Part shown: piece by piece, positions 17,428-26,418 of the stretch | How positions within the stretch are numbered: position 1 is the first letter of the stretch | Layout of the letters: the number at the start of each line of letters is the position of its first letter | The notes under the pieces: model-generated | Told to the model about the DNA's origin: nothing | What the model saw: the letters and a program-made list of their open reading frames with translations, nothing else | The model's database searches: none | Program-made: the position numbers and the translations under genes | Assembly: GCF_013322225.1 (NCBI RefSeq) | Contig: NZ_JAAMFB010000028.1 | Coordinates: 1-64,000 of the forward strand | Length of the DNA stretch: 64,000 nucleotides | Direction: 5' to 3' | Source of the DNA: Agrobacterium larrymoorei | GTDB taxonomy: Bacteria > Pseudomonadota > Alphaproteobacteria > Rhizobiales > Rhizobiaceae

Positions 17428-18380
17428 GTCGGATGGTGAGCGTAATCGATGAAGCGCTGGTGGCTGTCATAGCCACCGGCGGCACCATTGCCAGCAAGCG
17501 CGACGAAACCGGCGCGGCAAAGCCCTCCCTTTCGGGGGAGGCGCTTCTTTCGGGGCTCCGCGCAGACGTACACCTGCGTCTTGTGGACCTGATGGCGAAG
17601 GACTCGTCCAGCCTGACCATTTCCGATATGCAGGACATCAGCGATGCCGTGGCGGTTCAGCTGGCAGACCCTGCGGTCTCGGGTGTCGTCGTGCTTCATG
17701 GTACCGATGCCATGGAAGAAAGCGCCCTGCTTGTTCACCTTCAGCATAAGCTCTCGAAGCCTGTCATCTTTACCGGTGCTCAGTTTACCGCAGATCATCC
17801 ACAGCCCGACGGTCCGGAAAATCTTGCCGCAGCCATAGAGGCCGCCGCCGATATCGTTAATAGCGATAAGGGCGTTCTGCTCTGCTTCGGTGGAAAGCTG
17901 CTGCCAGCGTGGGGGCTTTATAAAAAGTCGTCGGATGAACGTGATGCATTTGGGCTGGCTGGCGCTGAACTCTGTCCCCAAAGCCCTGCGTTTTCGGGTT
18001 CGGTCAGGGATGTCCGGGTCGATGTCGTGGCAATCCATCCCGGATGTGAGGCGACGCATATTGACGCAAGCTTGATGGCAGGAGCAAACGGCATAGTTCT
18101 CGCTGGACTGGGTTCTGGCAACGCCAATCCGAAAGTTGTCGAGGCGGTCAAACGTTGTGGTGACGCAGGCGTACCGGTCGTGGTCTCGAGCCGCGTTCCC
18201 GTTGGCGCTCTCGTTGCCGGTTATGGCGGCGGCGGCGGCGGTTACGATATGGCGGCTGTGGGCGCGATCCATTCAAGAACGCTACGTCCCGGCCAGGCTC
18301 GAATACTGCTGGCTGCTCTAATCGCTTCGCAGGTCGGCAAAGAGGGGTCGGTCTCAGCTTTCAACGATTTCAGTTTGTGA
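17424..18380 (+). CDS. ansA: L-asparaginase
   Basis: About 318 residues. It hydrolyses asparagine to aspartate and ammonia. Both active-site signatures are present: ATGGTIAS near the N-terminus, supplying the nucleophilic Thr, and [13 protein letters not shown], supplying the second Thr-Asp pair. No signal peptide is seen, so it is likely cytoplasmic. The GTG start overlaps the permease stop; ATG at 17433 is an alternative. A glycine-rich GGGGGG run lies near the C-terminus. Together with the permease and aspA it completes asparagine breakdown to fumarate. Confidence 0.88.
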   Translation: MSRMVSVIDEALVAVIATGGTIASKRDETGAAKPSLSGEALLSGLRADVHLRLVDLMAKDSSSLTISDMQDISDAVAVQLADPAVSGVVVLHGTDAMEESALLVHLQHKLSKPVIFTGAQFTADHPQPDGPENLAAAIEAAADIVNSDKGVLLCFGGKLLPAWGLYKKSSDERDAFGLAGAELCPQSPAFSGSVRDVRVDVVAIHPGCEATHIDASLMAGANGIVLAGLGSGNANPKVVEAVKRCGDAGVPVVVSSRVPVGALVAGYGGGGGGYDMAAVGAIHSRTLRPGQARILLAALIASQVGKEGSVSAFNDFSL

Positions 18381-18745
18381 TCGCTGTCTCGTAGGAAAGC
18401 TGCACCCTACCGACCATTTCAGCTCATACTTGAATCGGCTGTAGCGTTTGATGCGCTTGGCCTTGACCACTCCGTTGTACGTGTTCTTTCCATCGAACCG
18501 ATGGTCGTGAACGGTGTTTTTATTCCGCCGGACGAAATGACGAGCCGCTATTCGAGACTCTGCGCTATATCTCCGGAGTCGCATGTCAAAAGGCCGATTT
18601 TTGCGTGAGGGTCTCGCGATCGGGCCTTTGTATTTCGTCTTCCTAAGATAAGTTCCCTACAAAAAGACAGAAAAATGCATTTGCCGGGAACTTTTTTCGG
18701 CCCATGGCTGTTTGTCCGCTTGGGTACCATAGGGGGCATCTTTCC
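18381..18745. other. Gene-free spacer between asparaginase and glucose dehydrogenase
   Basis: No reading frame here has a recognisable product or convincing start. It holds a terminator-like hairpin at 18589-18629 and, at its right end, the ribosome-binding site AGGGGG for the dehydrogenase. A weak frame on the minus strand (18354-18584) is rich in basic residues but has no supporting context. Confidence 0.5.
18589..18629 (+). terminator. Terminator-like hairpin downstream of the asparaginase gene
   Basis: AAAGGCCGAT pairs with ATCGGGCCTTT, with one bulged G, and an inner GCG/CGC pairing. The flanking A and T runs become part of the stem. It lies about 210 bases after the asparaginase stop and before the next gene's promoter region. 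Confidence 0.5.
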
Positions 18746-21082
18746 ATGGCAGTTACGTTCACTGCGGTCGTTCTGGCGCTGATTGGCCTGGCAATTTGTG
18801 GCTTCGGCTCACAACTCGTCATGCTGGGTGGTAGTGTTTATTACTTGCTTGCCGGTTTGGCATTCGTGTTGACTGCCGTCCTTTTGTTCAGGCGGGACAA
18901 GACCGCTTTGCACTTCTATGCCCTTTTCGTACTCGTTACGCTACTCTGGGCGATCTGGGAGGTCGGGTTCGATTGGTGGCAGCTAGGCCCGCGCGGAGGA
19001 TTCATAATCCTCGTGGGGGTCTGGATGTTGATGCCATGGATCAGAAAGCCTCTTGGCTTCGTCAGTCCGACGGGCATTCGTTATGGCGCCAATGCCGTTC
19101 CGCTTCTTGCCGTCGTCATCGCGTCCATCGGAGTTGCTGCATTCGCGATGACGCAGGACCCGCACGACCTCGAAGGTGAGCTTTCGACAGAGGTGATGTC
19201 CAACTCTCCCTCATACGGAAACCCGGTGCCTGATGACGAATGGCACCAGTATGGCCGCACCAATTACGGCCAGCGTTACTCGCCCCTGGCACAGATCACG
19301 ACCGAGAATGTCGGCGATCTCAAGGAGGTTTGGCGTTATCAGACCGGAGACGTGAAGCTGCCTGAAGACGTAGGTGAAACAACCTATCAGGTCACGCCCC
19401 TCAAAATCGGCAACACCCTTTATCTTTGCACACCACATAATTGGGCCATTGCAGTCGATGCTGCGACGGGCAAAGAAAAGTGGAAGTACGATCCCAATGC
19501 TGGTCTTAATCCCGACCGCCAGCATCAAACGTGCCGAGGCGTCAGCTATTATGCGGAGCCGAACGCGCAAGCTGGAGCTCAATGCTCCCAGCGGGTTTAC
19601 CTGCCAACCTCTGATGCAAGGCTGATCGCGCTGGATGCGGCAACGGGTCAGGTCTGCACGTCGTTTGCTGATCAAGGAACGCTGCGTCTGGAAGCGGGAA
19701 TGCAATACAATCCCGCCGGATACTATTATTCAACCTCACCGCCAGCTGTGGTTGGAAACAAGATCATCATCGGCGGTGCCGTAAACGATAACTACTCGAC
19801 GCATTCGCAATCCGGCGTCATCCGCGCTTTCGATGTCAACAGCGGAGAACTGATCTGGAATTGGGATTCCGGAAACCCGACACAGACACGGCCGCTCCCC
19901 GCAGGTCAAACCTACACAACCAACTCCCCGAATAGCTGGTCGGTATTCAGCGTCGATGAAGCGCTTGGACTGGTCTACATACCGCTCGGCAATCAGGTGC
20001 CGGATCAGCTCGGGATGGGTCGCAGCGAAAGTGTTGAGAAATACTCCTCATCAATCGTGGCTCTGGATGTGAATACCGGGCAGGATCGATGGGTTCGGCA
20101 GACCGTTCATCACGACCTCTGGGACATGGACGTTCCTGCCCAGCCTGTACTTCTGGATATCACAAAGCAAGACGGACAGACTGTTCCCGCGCTTGTTGGC
20201 CCTACGAAGCAGGGTGACATCTACGTGCTTGATCGCAGAACCGGTGAACCTATTCTTGCCGTCACCGAAGAACCAGCGCCAGGCGGCGCTATCCCGGAAG
20301 ACTTTACAGCGCCGACCCAGCCAACATCTGCCCTGAGCTTTAAGCCGGATCCTCTGCAGGAAAAGAACATGTGGGGTGTCTCCATGTTCGACCAGTTGGC
20401 ATGCCGTATCAAATTCCACCAGTTGAACTATGAGGGTAGATATACGCCACCGTCCTTGAATGGCACGATCGTCTATCCCGGTAATTTCGGGACATTCAAT
20501 TGGGGCAGCGTTGCGGTAGACCCCGAACGTCAGGTCATGTTTGGAATGCCGACCTATCTGGCATTCACCTCTCAACTCGTTCCCCGCGCTCAAATCCCGC
20601 CGAAAGGTCAGGATGAAAAGGGCAGCGAACAGGGCCTAAACCGAAATGACGGAGCTCCCTACGGTGTGTTTATGGGTCCGTTTCTTGGACCTCTCGGTAT
20701 CCCATGCCAGGCACCACCGTGGGGTTACGTCGCTGGCGCCAATCTCAGAACCGGCGACATTGCCTACAAGCACAAGAACGGTACCGTCTATGATATGACC
20801 CCGCTTCCATTGCCTTTCAAAGTCGGCGTTCCCGGCATCGGTGGTCCGATGATTACCAAGGGAGGCGTTGCATTCCTTGGTGCCGCCGTGGATGACTATT
20901 TACGCGCTTATGATTTGACGACTGGAAAACAATTATGGGAGGCGCGTCTACCGGCAGGCGGTCAAGCTACACCTATGAGCTACGCTCTGAACGGTAAGCA
21001 ATATGTCGTTATCGTCGCTGGCGGGCATGGTTCTGTAGGAACGAAGCCAGGAGATTACGTCATCGCCTACGCCTTGCCGTAG
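18746..21082 (+). CDS. gcd: Membrane-bound PQQ-dependent glucose dehydrogenase
   Basis: About 778 residues. Five hydrophobic segments at the N-terminus (residues 1-140) anchor the protein in the inner membrane. The rest is a periplasmic eight-bladed quinoprotein propeller, with repeats such as AVDAATGKEKWKYD, ALDAATGQV and RAFDVNSGELIWNWD. Members oxidise glucose or related sugars in the periplasm and pass electrons to ubiquinone. The QLGPRGGFI loop in the membrane part is typical of Gcd. The start follows AGGGGG with proper spacing. No pqq synthesis genes are in the window. Quinate/shikimate dehydrogenases share the fold, so substrate is likely but not proven. Confidence 0.87.
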   Translation: MAVTFTAVVLALIGLAICGFGSQLVMLGGSVYYLLAGLAFVLTAVLLFRRDKTALHFYALFVLVTLLWAIWEVGFDWWQLGPRGGFIILVGVWMLMPWIRKPLGFVSPTGIRYGANAVPLLAVVIASIGVAAFAMTQDPHDLEGELSTEVMSNSPSYGNPVPDDEWHQYGRTNYGQRYSPLAQITTENVGDLKEVWRYQTGDVKLPEDVGETTYQVTPLKIGNTLYLCTPHNWAIAVDAATGKEKWKYDPNAGLNPDRQHQTCRGVSYYAEPNAQAGAQCSQRVYLPTSDARLIALDAATGQVCTSFADQGTLRLEAGMQYNPAGYYYSTSPPAVVGNKIIIGGAVNDNYSTHSQSGVIRAFDVNSGELIWNWDSGNPTQTRPLPAGQTYTTNSPNSWSVFSVDEALGLVYIPLGNQVPDQLGMGRSESVEKYSSSIVALDVNTGQDRWVRQTVHHDLWDMDVPAQPVLLDITKQDGQTVPALVGPTKQGDIYVLDRRTGEPILAVTEEPAPGGAIPEDFTAPTQPTSALSFKPDPLQEKNMWGVSMFDQLACRIKFHQLNYEGRYTPPSLNGTIVYPGNFGTFNWGSVAVDPERQVMFGMPTYLAFTSQLVPRAQIPPKGQDEKGSEQGLNRNDGAPYGVFMGPFLGPLGIPCQAPPWGYVAGANLRTGDIAYKHKNGTVYDMTPLPLPFKVGVPGIGGPMITKGGVAFLGAAVDDYLRAYDLTTGKQLWEARLPAGGQATPMSYALNGKQYVVIVAGGHGSVGTKPGDYVIAYALP

Positions 21083-21204
21083 TCGATTTCCAGTCTGGTA
21101 TGATCTGCTCAGTGTGCTGACTGGTATGACCGGTCAGCACATTTTTATGGCTTGCAATTGATATGTAATAACATTACAAAATCATGCTTGACGGAGGGTT
21201 GGGA

Positions 21205-21420
21205 ATAGTTCTATCTGGTTGCGACGGTTCCAAGCGAGTGATCGTTAGGAATAATAGGGAACGCGGTGCGATCTTTCGGGATCAATGCCGTGGCTGCCCC
21301 CGCAACTGTAAGCGGATTGTCGAACCCTTGTGGCGCATGCCAATGCGTCAGGCCACTGCGAATTTTCGTGGGAAGGCAGGTGAGACGATTATCTGCGAGC
21401 CAGGAGACCTGCCGTCGCGA
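21205..21420 (+). promoter_or_regulatory. Cobalamin riboswitch
   Basis: The conserved blocks occur in the right order: TGGTTGCGACGGTTCC, AATAGGGAACGCGGTG, the CTGCCCCCGCAACTGTAAGC core, CCACTG, GGGAAGGCAGGTGAGA and the B12 box GAGCCAGGAGACCTGCC. Adenosylcobalamin binding normally switches off the downstream genes, here a BtuFCD-like transporter. About 200 bases separate the aptamer from btuF and include a possible small ORF. Confidence 0.95.
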
Positions 21421-21466
21421 GTTCATTCCAATGTCACGGGCGGGGATGCCCTGAACAGGAGACGTC

Positions 21467-21586
21467 ATGATCGATTTTCGCGCTGCGAAGCGCAACACTC
21501 AATCTGCCTTTTTCCCGGTTTCGAAACCTGTCCCTGCGCGCGTCTGCGGCGTGAGTGTTTATTCATATAACAGCTCAGCGCATTGA
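21467..21586 (+). CDS. Possible 39-residue leader protein after the cobalamin riboswitch
   Basis: ATG at 21467 is preceded by ACAGGAGACGTC, a better ribosome-binding site than that of the following binding-protein gene. The frame reads MIDFRAAKRNTQSAFFPVSK onward and ends with TGA 34 bases before that gene. I do not recognise the sequence. It could be a leader peptide whose translation couples riboswitch state to the transporter, the remnant of a lost gene, or chance. Confidence 0.4.
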   Translation: MIDFRAAKRNTQSAFFPVSKPVPARVCGVSVYSYNSSAH

Positions 21587-21620
21587 CTGCGCTGCTGACG
21601 ATTTCGGGGACTATCGGGAA

Positions 21621-22652
21621 ATGAGATTTAATTTGAAGAAGGTATTGTTGGCCGCTGCTTTTGCCATGGCGTCCATGGCAGGGTTTCCCTCAACGGGACA
21701 AGCAGCGGAAACGCAGTATCCGTTGACACTCAAAAATTGCGGCAGGGACGTTGTCTTCAAGCATGCTCCACAACGCACCGCGTCTCTCGGGCAGAGCACG
21801 ACGGAAATTCTGTATCTGCTTGGTCTCGCAGACAAAGTTGTCGGCACCGCTGTCTGGATTGGCCCGGTTTTAAAGGGGTATGAAGATGCAGATGCCAAGG
21901 TCGAGCGTCTGGCGGATAACGATCCAAGCTTCGAAAGCGTCCTTACCAAAAAGCCCGATCTGGTAACGGCACAGTTCCAGTGGCATGTCGGACCGGAAGG
22001 CATCGTTGCAAAGCCGGAGCAGTTCGAAGAACTCGGCATTCCCGTTTACACGTCTCCGGCCGATTGCACTGGCAAGGACAATAGCGGCGGTGGTGATGGC
22101 GTACGCCATTCCGTTTTCACCATGGACCTGATCTATCAGGAAATCTCCGAGCTTGCCGAGATATTCAACGTGCAGGATCGTGGTGAAAAGCTGGTGGTCG
22201 ATCTGAAGGCCCGTGAAGACGTTGCCCGTAAGAAGATAGCTTCTGTCGATGGCAAGCTTTCCGCCGTCTTCTGGTTCTCCAGTGCCGAACTCGATATCGA
22301 CCCGTATGTTGCTGGCAAGAACGGCGCGCCGGGCTACATCATGTCCGCACTTGGCATCAAGAACGTCATTGATAGCGATGAAGAATGGCCGACAGTTGGT
22401 TGGGAAACAATTGCTAAGTCTGAGCCGACGATCATCGTTGCCGGTAAGATGGATCGCCGTCGCTTTCCAGCCGACGACGTCGCCGTGAAGCAGAAGTTTC
22501 TGAAGGAAGACCCGGTCACGAGCCTTATGCCGGCAGTCAAGCAGAACCATGTCGTGGTGATGGATGCGCAGGCGATGAACCCGACGATCCGCACCATCGA
22601 CGGCATCGAAGTGCTGGCTGACCAGATCGTTCAGCTCGGCCTTTCGAAGTGA
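21621..22652 (+). CDS. Periplasmic corrinoid-type binding protein of a BtuFCD-like ABC transporter
   Basis: About 343 residues with a clear signal peptide (MRFNLKKVLLAAAFAMASMA, cleavage near GQAAE). The body has the two-lobed TroA/FepB/BtuF fold pattern: VFKHAPQRTASLGQSTTEILYLLGL, KPDLVTAQ, GWETIAKSEPTIIVAG, and a C-terminal RTIDGIEVLADQ helix. The cobalamin riboswitch upstream suggests vitamin B12 or another corrinoid as ligand. Iron-siderophore receptors share the fold, so the ligand is inferred from regulation. The permease gene follows four bases later. Confidence 0.82.
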   Translation: MRFNLKKVLLAAAFAMASMAGFPSTGQAAETQYPLTLKNCGRDVVFKHAPQRTASLGQSTTEILYLLGLADKVVGTAVWIGPVLKGYEDADAKVERLADNDPSFESVLTKKPDLVTAQFQWHVGPEGIVAKPEQFEELGIPVYTSPADCTGKDNSGGGDGVRHSVFTMDLIYQEISELAEIFNVQDRGEKLVVDLKAREDVARKKIASVDGKLSAVFWFSSAELDIDPYVAGKNGAPGYIMSALGIKNVIDSDEEWPTVGWETIAKSEPTIIVAGKMDRRRFPADDVAVKQKFLKEDPVTSLMPAVKQNHVVVMDAQAMNPTIRTIDGIEVLADQIVQLGLSK

Positions 22653-22656
22653 TCCG

Positions 22657-23676
22657 ATGAAGATTCCCTTATTTTACATCCGTGCCGCGCTTGTTGCGGC
22701 CGGGTGCCTCATCTTCGCGCTCTGGCTCGGGGCATCTATCGGGGAGACTTCGATCCCTATGGATGTGGTGGCCAAGACCGTCGCCAACCGGCTCTGGAAC
22801 GCGGGTTATCCGCTGGATGCCATCGATGAAGGTATTATCTGGAACTACCGGCTCAGCCGCGCGGTGGTGGCCGCCTGTTGCGGTGCGGCCCTGGCGCTCT
22901 CGGGCGTCGTGCTGCAATCGCTACTGCGCAATCCTCTGGCCGACCCTTATATCCTCGGCATTTCGGCAGGTGCATCCACCGGTGCGGTCGGTGTCGCCAT
23001 TCTCGGCTTCGGGGCAGGCATGCTGACTATGCCAATAGGTGCATTTCTTGGCGCGCTCGTCGCTTTCGCGCTGGTCAGCCTGCTTGCGCTCAGGGCCGGG
23101 CGCGGAAACAGCGCCATCATTTTGGCAGGCGTTGCAGGCTCGCAGCTGTTCAACGCGCTGACCTCTTTCATCGTTACCAAAGCCGCGAATGCGGAACAGG
23201 CGCGTGGCATCATGTTCTGGCTGCTCGGCAACCTGTCAGGTGTTCGCTGGCCGGATGTTTCGCTGGCGCTGCCGGTGGCGTTATTCGGCCTCGTTGTCTG
23301 CCTGTGGCACGCCCGGGCCTTGGATGCCTTCACTTTCGGGTCCGAATCCGCTGCGTCTCTCGGCATTCCTGTGCGTCGCGTCTATATCGTTCTCACCGGT
23401 GTTTCAGCGCTGATGACGGCTGTCATGGTCAGCATCGTCGGCTCCATCGGTTTCATCGGGCTTGTCATTCCCCATGCTGCCCGCATGGTCGTCGGCGTGC
23501 GTCACGGACGTCTTTTGCCTGCATCCGCATTGATTGGAGCGATCTTCATGATCGCAGCCGATATTCTGTCGCGGACCATCATCGCAGGGCAAGTCCTGCC
23601 TATCGGTGTCATTACCGCACTCTTTGGCGCTCCCGCATTCGCGCTCATTCTTTCCCAGCGCAGGAGGACCGTCTGA
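22657..23676 (+). CDS. FecCD/BtuC-family permease
   Basis: A 339-residue inner-membrane protein with about 9-10 hydrophobic segments. Family hallmarks are LSRAVVAACCGAALALSGVVLQSLLRNPLADPYILGIS near the N-terminus and GSIGFIGLVIPHAARM near the C-terminus, the latter forming the contact with the ATPase. It is cotranscribed between the binding protein and ATPase genes, and its stop overlaps the ATPase start (TGATG). With its neighbours it would import the corrinoid or complex captured in the periplasm. Confidence 0.9.
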   Translation: MKIPLFYIRAALVAAGCLIFALWLGASIGETSIPMDVVAKTVANRLWNAGYPLDAIDEGIIWNYRLSRAVVAACCGAALALSGVVLQSLLRNPLADPYILGISAGASTGAVGVAILGFGAGMLTMPIGAFLGALVAFALVSLLALRAGRGNSAIILAGVAGSQLFNALTSFIVTKAANAEQARGIMFWLLGNLSGVRWPDVSLALPVALFGLVVCLWHARALDAFTFGSESAASLGIPVRRVYIVLTGVSALMTAVMVSIVGSIGFIGLVIPHAARMVVGVRHGRLLPASALIGAIFMIAADILSRTIIAGQVLPIGVITALFGAPAFALILSQRRRTV

Positions 23677-24470
23677 TGTTGTCAGCACGAAATCTCTATT
23701 GGACTGCTGGCGGTGTCGATATCGTCAAAGATGTAAGCCTCGATATCGTCGAGGGCGAATTTCTCGGAATTGTCGGTCCAAACGGGTCAGGCAAGACGAG
23801 CCTCATGGCATTGCTTTCTGGCTTGCGGAAACCAAAATCCGGCGATGTGACGCTGGACGGAAAAGCGATGGATACGCTGGAACGACGCGATATCGCCCGC
23901 CGTATCGCTCTTGTGGAACAGCAGGCCGAAACGCAGGAGCGCATAAATGCCCGGCAGGCTGTCGAGCTTGGTCGCACGCCCCATCTCGGTGCGTTTTCGC
24001 CGTGGTCCAAAATCGGTGACGCCATCGTGGATCAGGCTCTGGTGGATGTGGACATGGCAGGCTTCGGCAAGCGCATGTGGCATACGCTTTCGGGCGGGGA
24101 GAGGCAGCGCCTGCACATTGCCCGTGCCCTTGCGCAGCAGCCGAAAATCCTCCTGTTGGACGAGCCGACGAACCATCTCGACATCGGCCACCAGATTTCG
24201 CTTCTTCATCTGGTGCGCAAACAGCGCCTGACGGTCGCCGCAGCGCTTCACGATCTCAACCATGCGGCGATGTTCTGCGACCGCATCGCGGTCATGAAGG
24301 CTGGGCAGCTTGTTGCGCTCGGCAAGCCATGCAGCGTTTTTACACCGGAGCTCATAAGCGATGTTTTCGGCGTGGATGTGGACGTCGAACGAAGCGGGCC
24401 GGACAGATGTCATATCCGCTATCGACTTCCCACGCTCAACGATATTCCGTCCTTAAAGGTGATAAAGTGA
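23676..24470 (+). CDS. ABC transporter ATP-binding protein, FecE/BtuD type
   Basis: A 264-residue ATPase with Walker A GPNGSGKTS, signature LSGGERQR, Walker B ILLLDEPTNHLD and switch His in AALHDLNHA. It starts at ATG overlapping the permease stop by one base, after GGAGGACC. A longer in-frame extension upstream is a shadow of the permease gene. It energises the corrinoid-type transporter. Its own stop overlaps the GTG start of the pseudoazurin gene by four bases. Confidence 0.92.
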   Translation: MLSARNLYWTAGGVDIVKDVSLDIVEGEFLGIVGPNGSGKTSLMALLSGLRKPKSGDVTLDGKAMDTLERRDIARRIALVEQQAETQERINARQAVELGRTPHLGAFSPWSKIGDAIVDQALVDVDMAGFGKRMWHTLSGGERQRLHIARALAQQPKILLLDEPTNHLDIGHQISLLHLVRKQRLTVAAALHDLNHAAMFCDRIAVMKAGQLVALGKPCSVFTPELISDVFGVDVDVERSGPDRCHIRYRLPTLNDIPSLKVIK

Positions 24471-24907
24471 AAACTGTCGTGCATGTCGTCGCGACCCTAT
24501 TCGTTCTGGTTGCAACGTCCTACTCTGTTCTGGCCGAAACACTTGAAGTCAAAATGCTCAATCGGGGTGAAAAAGGTTCTATGGTTTTCGAACCGGACTT
24601 TCTCGTCGTAAAGCCCGGCGACACGGTGAAATTCATCGCCACCAACAAGAGCCACAATGCCGCGACCATCGACGGCATGGTGCCGGATGGCGCGGAAGGC
24701 TTCAAAGGCAAGATCAACGAAGAGGTCGAAATCACCTTCGATACTCAGGGCTTTTACGGCATCAAATGCTCGCCGCATTACGGCATGGGCATGGTAATGC
24801 TGATCAAGGTCGGAGAAGCAACGTTGCCTCAAAGCTATCGCGACATCGATTTTCCATCACGGGCCAGATCTAGATTCGAAGAACTGTTTGCCACGGCTGA
24901 GCAGTGA
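24467..24907 (+). CDS. Pseudoazurin (type 1 blue copper protein)
   Basis: A 146-residue exported protein with a signal peptide ending near VLA/E at residue 23. The copper ligands are in place: His63 in NKSHNAAT and Cys101, His104, Met109 in CSPHYGMGM, the Cys-x2-His-x4-Met spacing of pseudoazurins. These cupredoxins carry single electrons in the periplasm, classically to copper nitrite reductase or nitrous oxide reductase. The GTG start overlaps the ABC ATPase stop (GTGA), so it is coupled to a cobalamin-controlled transporter, an unusual context. No denitrification gene is in the window. Confidence 0.9.
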   Translation: MKTVVHVVATLFVLVATSYSVLAETLEVKMLNRGEKGSMVFEPDFLVVKPGDTVKFIATNKSHNAATIDGMVPDGAEGFKGKINEEVEITFDTQGFYGIKCSPHYGMGMVMLIKVGEATLPQSYRDIDFPSRARSRFEELFATAEQ

Positions 24908-25059
24908 GCAGAAAATTTCATCACGCCCATCTTGAAGAAGAAAGGCGCGATCCCACATCTGCCCTGACCCGCTGGTCCGGGCCCCTCTGGTGAAAGTCCC
25001 GGCGCTTTCACGATGTCGGACCTCTTCCGACATTACGCCGTGTGTGCAGAGGTTTTTCT

Positions 25060-25371
25060 ATGTTTGCAGATATTGTTGCCTGGTTTGTTACTCTTTTCGT
25101 GGTCGATCCGCTTCAGGCGGAAGTTCGCGAGCGTCTCGACCGTGCGAATGCCTCTACCCAGCTTATCCAGCAGTCACAGCAATGCGTTTCGGCGCAGGCA
25201 CCCAAGCTTTTGAACCGGGCTGGGGAAGATCCGGCCTGGGCAATCGCCACCATCGCAGGTTTCAGCTTCGGCCTGACATCGCCGGTATCACTTCTCGACA
25301 CCAGCGATCCGAACTGCGCAGCAATCGCAGGTCTGTTGCAGAATGGCGAAAATGGCGAGGCCGAAGGCTAA
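25060..25371 (+). CDS. Small protein of unknown function with hydrophobic N-terminus
   Basis: About 103 residues, starting MFADIVAWFVTLFVVDPLQ. The N-terminal hydrophobic stretch could be a signal or membrane anchor. The rest has a helical region rich in Ala and Gln and two cysteines (QQCVSAQ, DPNCAAIAG) that could form a disulfide if exported. It ends 12 bases from the convergent lpsL gene. I do not recognise a family. The reading frame looks real from composition and length, but no clear ribosome-binding site is seen. Confidence 0.55.
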   Translation: MFADIVAWFVTLFVVDPLQAEVRERLDRANASTQLIQQSQQCVSAQAPKLLNRAGEDPAWAIATIAGFSFGLTSPVSLLDTSDPNCAAIAGLLQNGENGEAEG

Positions 25372-25383
25372 CGGTCCGGAAGC

Positions 25384-26397
25384 TTATGCTTCCGCTTTCA
25401 AGCCACGATACCATTCGACAAATTTCTCGACGCCCGTTTCGACGGGCGTTTCCGGCGCGTAGTCAGTCAGAGCACGCAACAGATCCGGCGAAGCATAGGT
25501 GCGCGGCACATCCCCTTGCTGCATAGGCAGCATATTGCGTATTGCCTTTTCGCCAAGGACATTCTCGACCGTCTCAACGAAACGCATCAATTCGACTGGC
25601 TGTCCGCCGCCGATATTCACCACGCGGAAGGGCGCGTGCTTCGACAGCGTGTCCGTGACGCCATCTTCGGTAACGCGATTGTCCTCCGAGGGCGTGATGT
25701 GACTGAGGCGGATGATGCCTTCGACCAGATCATCGATATAGGTGAAATCGCGACTCATCCGACCTTCGCCGTAGATATCGATGGGTTGGCCCTTCAAAAT
25801 CGCATCCACGAACTTGAACAGCGCCATGTCCGGACGACCCCACGGACCATAGACCGTAAAGAAGCGAAACGCGGTCGTCGGAACCTTGTGGAGATGGGCA
25901 TAGCTGTGAGCCATCAGTTCCATGGACTTCTTCGTCGCCGCATAAATGGTCATAGGCTCGTCGGCGCGGTCGCTTTCGGCAAACGGAACCTTTTCGTTCG
26001 AACCGTAGATCGACGATGTCGACGCCAGCATCAGATGCTTCGGCTTAAGGTTCTTGGCAAGCTCCAGAATGTTCCAGGAACCTATGAGATTGGAGTTTAC
26101 GTAATCCTTGGGGCATTCGATGCTGTAACGAACGCCCGCCTGCGCCGCGAGATGGATGATCACCTCCGGCTCTGCAAGATCGGCGGCACGGTTCAGCGCG
26201 TCGGCGTCCTCGAGCATGCCTATGGATGCCTTGAAGCCGTTGGAGCGGGAGAGGATCGCGTGGCGTTTTTCCTTCAGAGCAACATCGTAATATTGCGTCA
26301 TGCCATCGAAGCCCACGACGAAATGGCCGTCGTCCAGAAGGCGTTTTGCAAGGTGAAAGCCGATGAAACCCGCAGTGCCAGTGATGAGATAACGCAT
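25384..26397 (-). CDS. lpsL: UDP-glucuronate 4-epimerase
   Basis: A 337-residue short-chain dehydrogenase-fold enzyme that interconverts UDP-glucuronate and UDP-galacturonate for surface polysaccharide synthesis. The NAD-binding motif GTAGFIG is at the N-terminus, the catalytic STSSIYG and Tyr-x3-Lys (YAATKKS) are in the middle, and GPWGRPDMA is typical of glucuronate epimerases. It lies 21 bases downstream of the UDP-glucose dehydrogenase gene in the same direction, so substrate and product enzymes are made together. Confidence 0.93.
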   Translation of the reverse strand: MRYLITGTAGFIGFHLAKRLLDDGHFVVGFDGMTQYYDVALKEKRHAILSRSNGFKASIGMLEDADALNRAADLAEPEVIIHLAAQAGVRYSIECPKDYVNSNLIGSWNILELAKNLKPKHLMLASTSSIYGSNEKVPFAESDRADEPMTIYAATKKSMELMAHSYAHLHKVPTTAFRFFTVYGPWGRPDMALFKFVDAILKGQPIDIYGEGRMSRDFTYIDDLVEGIIRLSHITPSEDNRVTEDGVTDTLSKHAPFRVVNIGGGQPVELMRFVETVENVLGEKAIRNMLPMQQGDVPRTYASPDLLRALTDYAPETPVETGVEKFVEWYRGLKAEA

Positions 26398-26418
26398 GTC
26401 AGATGTGCCTTCCTACGC

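Noticed and set aside
18354..18584. 76-codon minus-strand frame downstream of the asparaginase gene
   Set aside because: It overlaps the asparaginase end, has no ribosome-binding site and no recognisable domain.
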